Part shown: positions 1-7,789 of the stretch, one piece after another | How the letters are laid out: each line of letters opens with the position of its first letter | Numbering within the stretch: the stretch's first letter is position 1 | Assembly (NCBI GenBank): GCA_030527765.1 | Contig: JAUNAE010000010.1 | Coordinates: forward strand, 1-27,222 | Source of the DNA: Eubacteriales bacterium | Lineage (GTDB): Bacteria > Bacillota_A > Clostridia > Lachnospirales > Lachnospiraceae | Direction of reading: 5' to 3' | Length of the DNA stretch: 27,222 nucleotides | Made by a program: the position numbers and the translations under genes | The notes under the pieces: model-generated | Databases searched by the model: none | Told to the model about the DNA's origin: nothing | Seen by the model: the letters and a program-made list of their open reading frames with translations, nothing else

Positions 1-601
1 GTGGCGTATGACTTAGGACGCAGAAGTAATACGGATTGGAGAGCGGACGCTGAAAAATGGCGCGGCTGATATCTCCATAAGTTAAAGCCATAGAAACGGA
101 AATGGGAATGGCGGTAATACCACTCAAATATACCAGTTTACCGGCAGAGATCGGAGGCATGATGATGTGGAATAACTCATCTTCGGTGATGTCGATATTG
201 TCAGCATGCATATGTTCGGAAACGGCATTGACATATACTTCGGTCTCGGTTTCCGTTACTTCGAAGTGGGTCAGCGTTGTTGGAACGGAAGCGTCAATCG
301 GAAAGGGGGTTGCTGTCCAGTGATATTCTCCGTTTGATCCAAATTGAAAGGAACATACCGAAGGATATACTGCAAAAGCGATTGCTGAAAGTAACCAATT
401 CGGAACGCGTCCGGTTAATCGAACATAATCACATCCTGTGGCGTGTGATTTGCATTCTTCCAAAATCTTTTGAAGGTCTGAAGTATTCCAATCCCAGGCG
501 GTATCGACGACTCTATCGTTTTCCACGATGTCAATGGTTGCCAGATGATGTTTTTCTCCGAGAGCTTCTAAATCAATGGTACAAGTATTTGTTTTTGTCA
601 T
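1..601 (-). CDS. Conserved hypothetical protein, paralog of the gene at 985; possible double Csx3-like fold (3' end outside window)
   Basis: An open frame of 200 codons reads leftward from ATG at 601-599 and leaves the window without a stop. A GGAG lies 11 nt upstream of the start. It aligns without gaps, offset by one residue, to the 210-aa protein at 985-1617. Shared blocks are an N-terminal C-x-I-D-L, an EECK helix, GRVPNW at about residues 64-69, a P-S-V-C-x-F-x-F-G-x-x-G stretch, and IMPPISAG followed by VYLSG at about 147-161. The second half repeats the pattern of the first, so the protein looks like two copies of one small domain. There is no signal peptide or membrane segment, so it is probably cytoplasmic. 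The G-x-x-P-x-W core resembles the Csx3/Crn3 family, but this is memory-based and unproven. The function is unknown. Confidence 0.75.
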   Translation of the reverse strand, partial: MTKTNTCTIDLEALGEKHHLATIDIVENDRVVDTAWDWNTSDLQKILEECKSHATGCDYVRLTGRVPNWLLSAIAFAVYPSVCSFQFGSNGEYHWTATPFPIDASVPTTLTHFEVTETETEVYVNAVSEHMHADNIDITEDELFHIIMPPISAGKLVYLSGITAIPISVSMALTYGDISRAIFQRPLSNPYYFCVLSHTP

Positions 602-634
602 TTGTGTCTGTTCTCCTATAGAACTTTGTAGAAA

Positions 635-683
635 TTTGCGTGTCCTTGAGACATGCACTTCTTTATGTCTAAGATAACGCAAA
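635..683 (-). promoter_or_regulatory. Nested inverted repeat in the 5' leader of the leftward gene
   Basis: TTTGCGT (635-641) pairs with ACGCAAA (677-683). Inside it, AGACAT (649-654) pairs with ATGTCT (665-670). In the leftward transcript this forms a two-part stem ending about 34 nt before the start codon. The rest of the 602-798 stretch is T-rich and holds no gene I can support. Confidence 0.35.
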
Positions 684-798
684 AAATCGGGTATTGTCCA
701 TGGGAGATTCCTATTCCTTGATGTATTTAATGCATCGGATGTTCCGGAATCTTTTACTCCTTTCTGTTTTCTGGTACGTCTTTTTTTGATCTGCTCTT

Positions 799-864
799 AT
801 TATTCGGGATTGCAAGACAATAGTAAAATACCGTTTCGGCATGTGATTATATTCGAATTATCAT
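799..864 (-). promoter_or_regulatory. Leftward promoter P0 with upstream conserved operator-like element
   Basis: Reading the minus strand from 864: ATGAT (864-860), TCGAATATA (856-848), ATGCC (842-838), GAAAC (837-833), -35 TTTACT (827-822), a 17-bp spacer, then -10 AATAAT (804-799). The same blocks at the same distances precede the promoters at 877-942 and 5712-5777. By hand count, 34 of 43 bases match the 877 copy and 31 of 43 match the 5712 copy. It would drive the leftward hypothetical gene from a start near 792, with a leader of about 190 nt. Confidence 0.7.
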
Positions 865-876
865 CGAGTGGACTTC

Positions 877-942
877 ATGACAAATCGAACATAGTAGCAT
901 GCCGAAACAGACTTTTACTTCGAAAACACACAATTTTATACT
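877..942 (+). promoter_or_regulatory. Rightward promoter P1 with conserved operator-like element
   Basis: Blocks: ATGAC (877-881), TCGAACATA (885-893), ATGCC (899-903), GAAAC (904-908), -35 TTTACT (914-919), a 17-bp spacer, -10 TATACT (937-942). Spacing is identical to the promoters at 822-864 (minus strand) and 5712-5754. P0 and P1 lie back to back with 12 bp between their outer edges. Their CATGCC-GAAAC parts appear as an 11-bp perfect inverted repeat (833-843 and 898-908). P1 drives the 985 gene and the oppDFBC genes behind it. Confidence 0.75.
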
Positions 943-984
943 GATTGCATATTACCAAAACGGAATTTTGAAGGAGGAACATAC

Positions 985-1617
985 ATGGATGAAAAGCGAT
1001 GCATCATCGATTTAAGAGAAATGGGTGACAGATATCAGTTGGAACTTGTCGATGTGGTCAGGGACGGAAAAGTCATTATGAGGGATCACGCGTGGACTGC
1101 AGAAGCACTGCGAAAGGCTGTTGAAGAGTGTAAAGAACGTGCAGCAGGAGCAGAGGTGGTTGAACTCAGAGGGCATGTGCCAAATTGGGCAGTATCAGCG
1201 ATGGCCTACGCTGTGAAGCCGGCCATTTGTCATTTTGAAATCGGTCCGGGAGGTATCTATAAAATGGATGCACATCCGTTTGAAGTTACTACGAAAGAGG
1301 CGACCTGCGGAATGTTCTTTACGGTACTGGAAGATGAGGACGGTATTTATGTGCAAGGTCAGACAGATAGCCCGCATGCAGATGCACATGGATTTGATTT
1401 GAGTAAATATGAAGAAATTACAATGCCGCCGATTGCGAGTGGAAAAAACGTATATTTGAGCGGTGAAACGGTAAATCCGATTGCTGTTTCTATGGTTTTA
1501 ACTTATGCAGACAGTGCAAATGCAGTATTTATTCGCTTCCATGAAGAACCGAATTATGTATGCTGTGTTACTCACGATGAATCGATTGTGATCGGAGCAG
1601 AAAAACCTGTGAAATAG
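985..1617 (+). CDS. Conserved hypothetical protein leading the opp operon; possible double Csx3-like fold
   Basis: A 210-aa soluble protein whose start is fixed by AAGGAGG 8-9 nt upstream of ATG. It is a paralog of the leftward gene at 1-601. Residues 56-98 (A-E-V-V-E-L-R-G-H-V-P-N-W, then C-H-F-E-I-G-P-G-G-I-Y-K-M-D-A) and residues 153-199 (GKNVYLSG-x-x-x-N-P-I-A, then YVCCVTHDE) follow the same pattern. This suggests an internal duplication, with the second copy lacking the Trp. G-x-x-P-x-W followed by a helix and a beta hairpin is reminiscent of Csx3, the CRISPR-linked ring-nuclease family, but no CRISPR or cas gene is near. It lies 15 nt before oppD, so it is probably co-transcribed with the transporter. 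No function can be assigned. Confidence 0.75.
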   Translation: MDEKRCIIDLREMGDRYQLELVDVVRDGKVIMRDHAWTAEALRKAVEECKERAAGAEVVELRGHVPNWAVSAMAYAVKPAICHFEIGPGGIYKMDAHPFEVTTKEATCGMFFTVLEDEDGIYVQGQTDSPHADAHGFDLSKYEEITMPPIASGKNVYLSGETVNPIAVSMVLTYADSANAVFIRFHEEPNYVCCVTHDESIVIGAEKPVK

Positions 1618-1632
1618 AAAGAAGGTATTTCT

Positions 1633-2658
1633 ATGGAAGAAAAAGAAGTTGTCTTAGAGGTAAAAAATCTAAGAACCTGTTTTTATAACCATGATAAAGA
1701 ACTTCGTGCAGTAGATAACATGTCCTACAAGGTGCATAAGGGAGAGTGTGTGGCTATCATTGGGGAATCCGGCTCCGGAAAGACGGTTAGCGCACTATCT
1801 ATTTTGCGTCTGGTTTCTTACCCTCCCGGACTTGTAATGGGAGGAGAGGTTCTGTTTAAAGGGAAAGATTTGCTTCAGATGAGTGATGAAGAATATCGCA
1901 AGATCCGCGGCTCCGATATCAGTATGATTTTCCAGGAGCCGTCTGCAGCACTCAACCCGGTCGCTACCATCGGCAATCAAATTGCAGAGAACATTATGTT
2001 GCATACGGATTTGAGTAAAGAAGAGGCCCTTCAAAGAACGGTAGAACTACTTGAAAAAGTTGGTATTCCGAATGCACCGGAGCGCGTAAAACAGTATCCG
2101 TTTGAATTCTCCGGAGGCATGCAGCAAAGAGCGATGATTGCCATGGCAATGAGTTGTAATCCGGATATATTGATTGCAGATGAGCCTACGACGGCATTGG
2201 ATGTCACGGTGCAGGCGCAGGTGCTTGAGCAGTTGAATGCACTCAGAAGGGAATATGACACGGCGCTGATTATTATTACGCATAATCTTGGTGTTGTAGC
2301 CAGATATGCAGATTCTGTCAAAATCATGTATGGCGGAAAGATTATAGAAGACGGATCGGTGATTGATATTTTCCGCAATCCTTCTCATCCGTATACACTG
2401 GGATTGATTCGTGCGGTTCCGAGACTGGATCTGCCCCGCAGTCACGGACTGCATACCATTGAGGGAGAACCACCTGATATGTCAAAGGTCGGTCCTGACT
2501 GTTGTGCATTCCATTTCCGATGCAAATATGCCACGGAAGAATGTCGTACGCTAAGACCTGCGCTTGAAGAAATAGGGGATAATCACTACTGCGCATGCTT
2601 CCATAGAGATGCGCTTGAAGAAGAGAGAAGGGAGGTACTGGGATATGACAAGCAGTAA
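1633..2658 (+). CDS. oppD: Oligopeptide/dipeptide ABC transporter ATP-binding protein, OppD/DppD type
   Basis: A 341-aa ATPase of the peptide/nickel importer family; it hydrolyses ATP on the inner face of the membrane to power peptide uptake. Walker A GESGSGKT is at residues 44-51, the signature FSGGMQQR at 159-166, Walker B ILIADEPTTALD at 179-190 and the switch His at 217. The C-terminal oligopeptide-transporter extension contains S-H-P-Y-T-L-G-L (251-258) and a cysteine set at 290, 291, 297, 304, 320 and 322, of the sort that holds an Fe-S cluster in some family members (inference here). The signature has M where Q is common. It overlaps the next gene by 14 nt. Peptide versus other substrate cannot be decided from sequence. 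Confidence 0.93.
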   Translation: MEEKEVVLEVKNLRTCFYNHDKELRAVDNMSYKVHKGECVAIIGESGSGKTVSALSILRLVSYPPGLVMGGEVLFKGKDLLQMSDEEYRKIRGSDISMIFQEPSAALNPVATIGNQIAENIMLHTDLSKEEALQRTVELLEKVGIPNAPERVKQYPFEFSGGMQQRAMIAMAMSCNPDILIADEPTTALDVTVQAQVLEQLNALRREYDTALIIITHNLGVVARYADSVKIMYGGKIIEDGSVIDIFRNPSHPYTLGLIRAVPRLDLPRSHGLHTIEGEPPDMSKVGPDCCAFHFRCKYATEECRTLRPALEEIGDNHYCACFHRDALEEERREVLGYDKQ

Positions 2659-3706
2659 CTTGAATTTTGTAGATATGCCAGGCGCTCCGGAACGACCTCT
2701 CGAGCAAATCTTAAATCCAAAAGACATTATGTACGTGCAGGATATGAAGATGCATTTTCCTGTTACCAAAGGTCTTATGAAACGTACCATTGGATATGTC
2801 AAGGCGGTAGACGGCGTTACATTTAATATTGAGCGTGGTAAGACGTTGGGGATCGTAGGAGAATCCGGTTCCGGAAAATCGACGATCGGAAACTGTTTGC
2901 TTCGTAATCTCACACCGACATCCGGAAATGTGTTTTACGAAGGCCACAACATGAAGGATATCAACGAACGTAGCCTGCGTCGTATGAGAAAAAATATGCA
3001 GATGATTACGCAGGATCCGTTTGCGTCTCTCGATCCGAGAATGACAGTCATGGATATTGTCAGTGAAGGACTGGTAATTCATCATCAGTTGGACAATAAG
3101 CATGAGATGGAAGACATGGCGGTTCGCCAGTTGGAAATGGTTGGAATCAACCCGGATTTTAGGTTTAGATATCCACACGAATTTTCCGGTGGACAACGTC
3201 AGCGTATATCGATTGCAAGAGCTCTGGCGCTGCAACCAAACTTTATCGTTTGCGATGAAGTTGTATCTGCGCTTGATGTTTCGATTCAGGCACAGATCGT
3301 AACGCTGTTGATGAAGTTGCAGGAACAGCTAAATCTGACTTATGTATTTATCGGCCATGATCTTTCTGTTGTGCGTTATATTTCCGATCAGGTTGCGGTT
3401 ATGTATCTGGGTAAGATTGTAGAAATCACATCTTCCGATGAGCTATATAATCACCCTCTGCATCCGTATACAAAGGCATTGATTTCAGCGGCACCGATCC
3501 CGGATCCGATTGTTGATCGCCAGAGAGAGCGTATCTTGCTTGAAGGAGAAATCCCATCACCGATCAATCCGCCAAAGGGATGTAATTTCTGTACACGTTG
3601 CCCTTATGTAACGGATAAGTGCAGAGAAGTCGAACCGGAGATGATTGATGTCGGAAATGACCATAAAGTGGCGTGTCATCTTGTTTCTGAATCGGTAGGA
3701 GGTTGA
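2645..3706 (+). CDS. oppF: Oligopeptide/dipeptide ABC transporter ATP-binding protein, OppF/DppF type
   Basis: The second ATPase of the importer, 353 aa. I chose ATG at 2645 because GGGAGG lies 10 nt upstream; an in-frame ATG at 2609 lacks a site and would lengthen the overlap with oppD. Walker A GESGSGKS is at residues 72-79, the signature FSGGQRQR at 180-187, Walker B near 200-206 and the switch His at 238. The Walker B continuation reads DEVVSALD rather than the usual DEPVSALD, while the catalytic Glu is kept. The C-terminal region has H-P-Y-T-K-A-L and cysteines at 313, 316, 319, 326 and 344. It pairs with the upstream ATPase as an OppD/OppF heterodimer. Confidence 0.93.
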   Translation: MTSSNLNFVDMPGAPERPLEQILNPKDIMYVQDMKMHFPVTKGLMKRTIGYVKAVDGVTFNIERGKTLGIVGESGSGKSTIGNCLLRNLTPTSGNVFYEGHNMKDINERSLRRMRKNMQMITQDPFASLDPRMTVMDIVSEGLVIHHQLDNKHEMEDMAVRQLEMVGINPDFRFRYPHEFSGGQRQRISIARALALQPNFIVCDEVVSALDVSIQAQIVTLLMKLQEQLNLTYVFIGHDLSVVRYISDQVAVMYLGKIVEITSSDELYNHPLHPYTKALISAAPIPDPIVDRQRERILLEGEIPSPINPPKGCNFCTRCPYVTDKCREVEPEMIDVGNDHKVACHLVSESVGG

Positions 3707-3709
3707 GTT

Positions 3710-4663
3710 ATGGGAAAATATGTGTTAAAACGTCTCCTTCTTTTGATTCCGACCGTATTACTGGTCTGTGTAATCGTATTTATTTTGATGCGAATGATTC
3801 CGATGGATGCGGTAGCGACTTTGCAGAACAAGTTAAGTGCAAACGGAAACTATGTGGATGAGGAGTATGTAAAAGCATTACTTGGATTAGATAAGCCGGC
3901 AATCCAACAGTTTTTTATCTGGATCGGCGATGTTTTGAAAGGAGATTTGGGATCTTCCTATTTTGATCATCAGACCGTGAATCAGATTCTTGCAAAGAAA
4001 TTCCCGGCTACCTTAGAACTTGGAATTTTGTCTTTGATATTTACCAATTGTATTTCTATTCCGCTTGGTTTGTACTGTGCGGCTCGCCAGGATACAATTT
4101 CTGATTACACGATCCGTGTGATCGGTACGTTGCTGATTGCGTTACCGGTATTTTGGGTAGCAACTCTTGTACTGATCTATCCGAACCTTTGGTGGGGATG
4201 GGCACCGGAAGTTAACTATGTTCCGATTTGGCAGGATCCGATCCAGAATTTGTCGATGTTTCTTCTTCCGGCATTGCTTTCTGCTATGGGACAAGCCGGT
4301 ATTCAGATGAGAACAATCCGTACGATGACACTTGAGGTCATGCGCCAGGATTATATCCGTACGGCATGGGCCAAAGGCGTGCCGGAGCGACGTGTACTGT
4401 TTCGTTATGCATTTAGAAACTCAATGATTCCGATCATTACGATGATCGGTGGATCTGTTGCAATGATGTTTGGCGGTAATGTCATTATGGAAAATATCTT
4501 CAATATCCCAGGCATCGGGCAGGCAATGGTATCTGCATTAAATGCCAGAGATTATCCGATTGTACAAGGCTGTGTTCTGGTGCTTTCATTATTGGTAATG
4601 ATGGTGAACCTGATCGTGGATATTGCTTACAAGTGGATTGATCCGAGAATTACATTAGATTAG
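3710..4663 (+). CDS. oppB: Peptide ABC transporter permease, OppB/DppB type
   Basis: A 317-aa integral membrane protein. The first helix is at about residues 8-29, followed by a long external loop and then further hydrophobic helices near 103-125, 136-157, 183-200, 240-262 and 285-306. The cytoplasmic EAA loop, which docks onto the ATPases, is at about 214-240 (D-Y-I-R-T-A-W-A-K-G, then F-R-Y-A-F-R-N). Family members are about 300-340 aa. It starts 3 nt after the oppF stop with GTAGGAGG just upstream, showing translational coupling. Confidence 0.93.
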   Translation: MGKYVLKRLLLLIPTVLLVCVIVFILMRMIPMDAVATLQNKLSANGNYVDEEYVKALLGLDKPAIQQFFIWIGDVLKGDLGSSYFDHQTVNQILAKKFPATLELGILSLIFTNCISIPLGLYCAARQDTISDYTIRVIGTLLIALPVFWVATLVLIYPNLWWGWAPEVNYVPIWQDPIQNLSMFLLPALLSAMGQAGIQMRTIRTMTLEVMRQDYIRTAWAKGVPERRVLFRYAFRNSMIPIITMIGGSVAMMFGGNVIMENIFNIPGIGQAMVSALNARDYPIVQGCVLVLSLLVMMVNLIVDIAYKWIDPRITLD

Positions 4664-4674
4664 AGGTGAGACGC

Positions 4675-5652
4675 ATGAAGAAAAAGAAAGCTCCCGGTCC
4701 GGGAATAAACATTCATAAAGACAGTTTTATGAAACAACTGATTCGAAAAAAACCACTGGGATTTATCGGGTTGATTATTTTGTTGTTTTTCCTGTTTCTT
4801 GCGATATTTGCCGATTTTCTTGCACCTACTTCTATGGTAGACGGTGTTCTGCCCTCAAGTATCTTGCATAAGTTGGAAGGTCCTTCCGCTGAGCATTTAT
4901 TTGGTACAGACAACCTCGGAAGAGATGTGTTGTCGTATTTGATTTACGGTGCGCGAACCTCTGCTATTTTAGGTATTTGCTGCACGCTGTTGAGTGTAGC
5001 GATTTCTGTGGTCATCGGAACGCTATCGGCCGTGATCGGAGGATGGTTTGATCTGATTGTACAGAGAATTGTCGATGCCTTTCAGTGTATTCCTTCTATG
5101 CTGATTCTGCTGATTTTGATGAATATGCTTGGCAACGGTATTCCGCAGCTGATATTTGCAATGTCGGTACCGGGTGGTATTACCGGTTCACGTATGATGC
5201 GTTCGGCAGCGATTTCTGTCAAGGATTCCGGATATGTGAAAAACTGTGGTCTTTTGGGCGGAGGAACGATGTTTAAGGCTTTCCGTCACGTGATTCCGAA
5301 TATTCTTCCGTTGATTATCACAAATGCAGCGAGTTCCCTGGGTGGAGTTATTCTGATGGAAGCTTCTTTGAATTTCCTTGGATATGGTGTAACGCCGGGA
5401 ACGCCATCTTGGGGTTATATGATTACGAATCAGGGAAAAGCAAATATGTTTGTGATGCCGATGCTTGCGGTATATCCGGGCCTGTGTATTGCACTTATGG
5501 TATTTGGAGCAACGATGTTTGGTGATGCGGTAAGAGATCTGCTTGACCCGAGACTCAAAGGTGGCGTAGGAACCTACAATGTAAATAAGCTTCGTAAAAT
5601 CGCCGAGAAGATGGCACTGAAATATCCGTACGATGAAAAAAAGGCAGTTTAA
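4675..5652 (+). CDS. oppC: Peptide ABC transporter permease, OppC/DppC type
   Basis: A 325-aa membrane permease and partner of OppB. The N-terminal OppC region contains the first helix (about 28-50), then FGTDNLGRDVLSYLIYGAR at 76-94, a family hallmark. The EAA loop is near 184-210 (ending F-R-H-V-I-P-N). ATG at 4675 is preferred because GAGGTGAG sits just upstream; an in-frame GTG at 4666 lies inside that ribosome-binding site. The EAA loop reads NCGLLGGG where A-R-A-L-G-A is usual, a modest departure. Confidence 0.92.
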   Translation: MKKKKAPGPGINIHKDSFMKQLIRKKPLGFIGLIILLFFLFLAIFADFLAPTSMVDGVLPSSILHKLEGPSAEHLFGTDNLGRDVLSYLIYGARTSAILGICCTLLSVAISVVIGTLSAVIGGWFDLIVQRIVDAFQCIPSMLILLILMNMLGNGIPQLIFAMSVPGGITGSRMMRSAAISVKDSGYVKNCGLLGGGTMFKAFRHVIPNILPLIITNAASSLGGVILMEASLNFLGYGVTPGTPSWGYMITNQGKANMFVMPMLAVYPGLCIALMVFGATMFGDAVRDLLDPRLKGGVGTYNVNKLRKIAEKMALKYPYDEKKAV

Positions 5653-5711
5653 TATTGCTATTTAATATGTAGGAATTCGATTCTCGGTAAAGCGAGATGC
5701 ATAGAGAGATT
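5653..5711 (+). other. oppC-oppA spacer with a weak hairpin
   Basis: TCTCG (5682-5686) can pair with CGAGA (5693-5697) around a 6-nt loop, with no U tract behind it. It may stabilise the 3' end of the oppDFBC message, but it is not a convincing terminator. Confidence 0.25.
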
Positions 5712-5777
5712 ATGACGGTTCGAACATAAACCTATGACAAAACACAATTTTACTTTTGTTTTTGACTAACCTAGAAT
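5712..5777 (+). promoter_or_regulatory. oppA promoter P2 with the shared operator-like element
   Basis: ATGAC (5712-5716), TCGAACATA (5720-5728), ATGAC (5734-5738), AAAAC (5739-5743), -35 TTTACT (5749-5754), a 17-bp spacer, -10 TAGAAT (5772-5777). The two ATGMC blocks start 22 bp apart, as in P0 and P1. Transcription would start near 5784, leaving a leader of about 50 nt. This lets the binding protein be expressed independently of, but together with, the rest of the transporter. Confidence 0.75.
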
Positions 5778-5832
5778 TTGCTTATCAAGAACGTGAATCT
5801 TAATAAGTAGATAAGATAAAGGAGGGTGTGAA

Positions 5833-7620
5833 ATGAAAAGAAAACTTTTATCAATTGTTCTTGCGGCAACCATGATTGCCACAGCACTGGTTGGATGCGG
5901 CTCATCCGGCTCCGGCAATGCTTCCGGATCAGCTTCTCCTGAGGCGGCTTCCGCAGAGGCTACCGCAGAACTGCCATCAGCACCGACTGATCAGGGAGAG
6001 CCGGTTTACGGTGGCACGCTGAATCTATATTATACAAGCGATATTGATGCCTATTTTGATCCGGCAATCGGCGACACGGTTTGCTATAACCTATTTTTAG
6101 AGGGTCTGTGGTCTTATGATGAGACCTCAGGATTTGCGGCAGCCAGCGATAACATCCCGGCGTCTTCACTTCAGGGACAGCTTGCTGCATCCTGGGAAGC
6201 GGATGAAGAGGCAAAGACACTTACAGTCACCTTAAGGGATGATGTATATTTCCAGAAGCTGGATGACGCATATGACTATTATGGCGGACGTCAGCTTGTG
6301 GCAAATGATGTCAAGTGGTCCTATGATCGCCTTTGCGGCACAGGCTCCGGATATGACGAGCCGATGGAAACGGAGTCAAACTGGGCAGGAAACCTGAATA
6401 TGTTGGAAAGTGTAGAGGCTCCGGATGATACAACAGTCATTTTCCATTTAACCTCCGCGGATGAGGTGACGGTTGCGAATTTCATGCAGCAGTTTGTAAA
6501 AATCGGTGGACCGGAATGGGATACACTGACAGACGAGCAAAAAGCAGACTTCCATTATGCTTGCGGTACAGGCCCGTATATGTTGACCGGATTTGAAGCC
6601 GGACAGAAGGTAGAGTTAACAAAGAACGAAGATTACTACGATACAGATGAACGTTATCCGGAGAACAAACTCCCGTATCTGGATGGTATTACATTTACTT
6701 ATATCGCAGACAGCACCAATATCGTGACACAGTTCACATCCGGTGGAATTGATGTCTTTGGTTCTAACCGTGCAAATCTCGTAAATGATTCAGAAGCGCA
6801 GCAGATCGCTTCAGCGATGGCTGATTATTATGTGGTTCCGTTGTCATCTGCAAATCCGGAATATCTGGCAATGAAGTGCAACCAGGAGCCGTTTAATGAT
6901 ATTCGCGTTCGTGAAGCAATGCAGCATGCGATCAATATGCAGGAGATTCATACAGAATTCCTTCAGCTTGGCGGAGAGCCGGAGTTGTCAGGACTTTGGA
7001 ATCCGACGACATCCGAATGGTCAACGGTAGATACTTGGGATCAAGAAGTGGTTGATTCTTATGCATACGATCCGGAAAAGGCTAAGGCCCTCTTGGAAGA
7101 AGCTGGCTATGCAGATGGTTTCGAATTCACCGTTGTAATCAGTGCGGATAACAATGCAGACCTCTGGGTACTTGCACAGGAATACTGGAACGCAATCGGT
7201 GTTACGATGAATATTGAAACCGTTGATAACTTTATGGAAGCAAAAACCATTGGAACAGACTCTGCAGATGCAAGAAATACCGGTTCAAGTGGTTGTGGAG
7301 CAGTATCCTCCATTCAGGCAGCAATCAATCAAACCGTTGATGGCGGCTGGGCATCTTCTCTGTGGAATGAAGATGCGGAATATAACGCAATGCTTGAGAG
7401 CATGGGTACGGCAACAACGCTGGAAGATCAGGCAGAGTATGCAAAGGATGCAGATTTGCATTATGCACAGCAGCACTGGACAGTAAATCTTACCGGTATG
7501 CGTGTGTTAAACTTCTACTATAATAATCGTGTTGCCGGAATTCCTGAGGGATGCTCCATGTATTCAGGAAAAGCAGCAAACACATTGATTTCTCATACAT
7601 GGGTAACGGACGGTCAGTAA
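5833..7620 (+). CDS. oppA: Peptide ABC transporter solute-binding lipoprotein, OppA/DppA type
   Basis: A 595-aa extracellular binding protein of the SBP_bac_5 family. The signal peptide (M-K-R-K-L-L then a hydrophobic core) ends at the lipobox L-V-G-C with Cys22, followed by a Gly/Ser/Ala/Glu-rich tether to about residue 55. Mature features include Y-G-G-T-L-N-L, a V-K-W-S-Y-D-R-L block, G-T-G-P-Y-M-L-T-G-F and a K-N-E-D-Y-Y block, all typical of this family. It is expected to be lipid-anchored and to hand peptides to OppBC. GGAGGGTG lies 5-12 nt upstream of ATG. The length fits the upper family range. Ligand identity cannot be read from sequence. Confidence 0.93.
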   Translation: MKRKLLSIVLAATMIATALVGCGSSGSGNASGSASPEAASAEATAELPSAPTDQGEPVYGGTLNLYYTSDIDAYFDPAIGDTVCYNLFLEGLWSYDETSGFAAASDNIPASSLQGQLAASWEADEEAKTLTVTLRDDVYFQKLDDAYDYYGGRQLVANDVKWSYDRLCGTGSGYDEPMETESNWAGNLNMLESVEAPDDTTVIFHLTSADEVTVANFMQQFVKIGGPEWDTLTDEQKADFHYACGTGPYMLTGFEAGQKVELTKNEDYYDTDERYPENKLPYLDGITFTYIADSTNIVTQFTSGGIDVFGSNRANLVNDSEAQQIASAMADYYVVPLSSANPEYLAMKCNQEPFNDIRVREAMQHAINMQEIHTEFLQLGGEPELSGLWNPTTSEWSTVDTWDQEVVDSYAYDPEKAKALLEEAGYADGFEFTVVISADNNADLWVLAQEYWNAIGVTMNIETVDNFMEAKTIGTDSADARNTGSSGCGAVSSIQAAINQTVDGGWASSLWNEDAEYNAMLESMGTATTLEDQAEYAKDADLHYAQQHWTVNLTGMRVLNFYYNNRVAGIPEGCSMYSGKAANTLISHTWVTDGQ

Positions 7621-7656
7621 AACGTCTCAGATAAATTAAATAGGAAACAAAAAATT

Positions 7657-7700
7657 ATGTGCCGGTTTGGACTCATCGTTCGAACCGGCACATTGCTTTT
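7657..7700 (+). terminator. Rho-independent terminator after oppA
   Basis: ATGTGCCGGTTTG (7657-7669) pairs with CGAACCGGCACAT (7681-7693) over 13 bp with one G-U pair and an 11-nt loop. A U-rich tail (TGCTTTT) follows. It closes the peptide-transport locus. Confidence 0.85.
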
Positions 7701-7754
7701 ATGGAACGCGGAAAAACGGATCGAAAAAACCTTGAAAATAAAGGAAAAAAGTGC

Positions 7755-7783
7755 TTGCAATCCATATGAACATCATATATAAT
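7755..7783 (+). promoter_or_regulatory. Main promoter of the S10-spc-alpha cluster
   Basis: -35 TTGCAA (7755-7760), 17-bp spacer, -10 TATAAT (7778-7783), preceded by an A-rich stretch (about 7700-7750) that could act as an UP element. Expected start near 7790, giving a leader of about 227 nt before rpsJ. Confidence 0.82.
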
Positions 7784-7789
7784 ACTTTT

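Noticed and set aside
296..310. Possible frameshift in the leftward gene at the five-G run
   Set aside because: A miscount gave an apparent shift; with five G the frame stays open and the alignment to the paralog is gapless.
102..621. Two rightward open frames at 102-323 and 277-621
   Set aside because: They are antisense to the leftward gene, whose frame is intact and whose protein aligns to the paralog at 985.
753..758. A fourth TTTACT on the plus strand
   Set aside because: It has no TCGAAYATA or ATGMC-RAAAC at the required distances, so it is not a copy of the regulon element.
928..938. ACACAATTTTA shared with 5742-5752 as a separate operator, or a CodY-like AATTTT site
   Set aside because: The two copies lie at different positions relative to the -35 boxes, and no full CodY-like palindrome is present; the aligned element explains the similarity better.
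5778..5806. Alternative oppA promoter TTGCTT-17-TAATAA
   Set aside because: It would start within the ribosome-binding region and lacks the shared element; the promoter at 5749-5777 is better supported.
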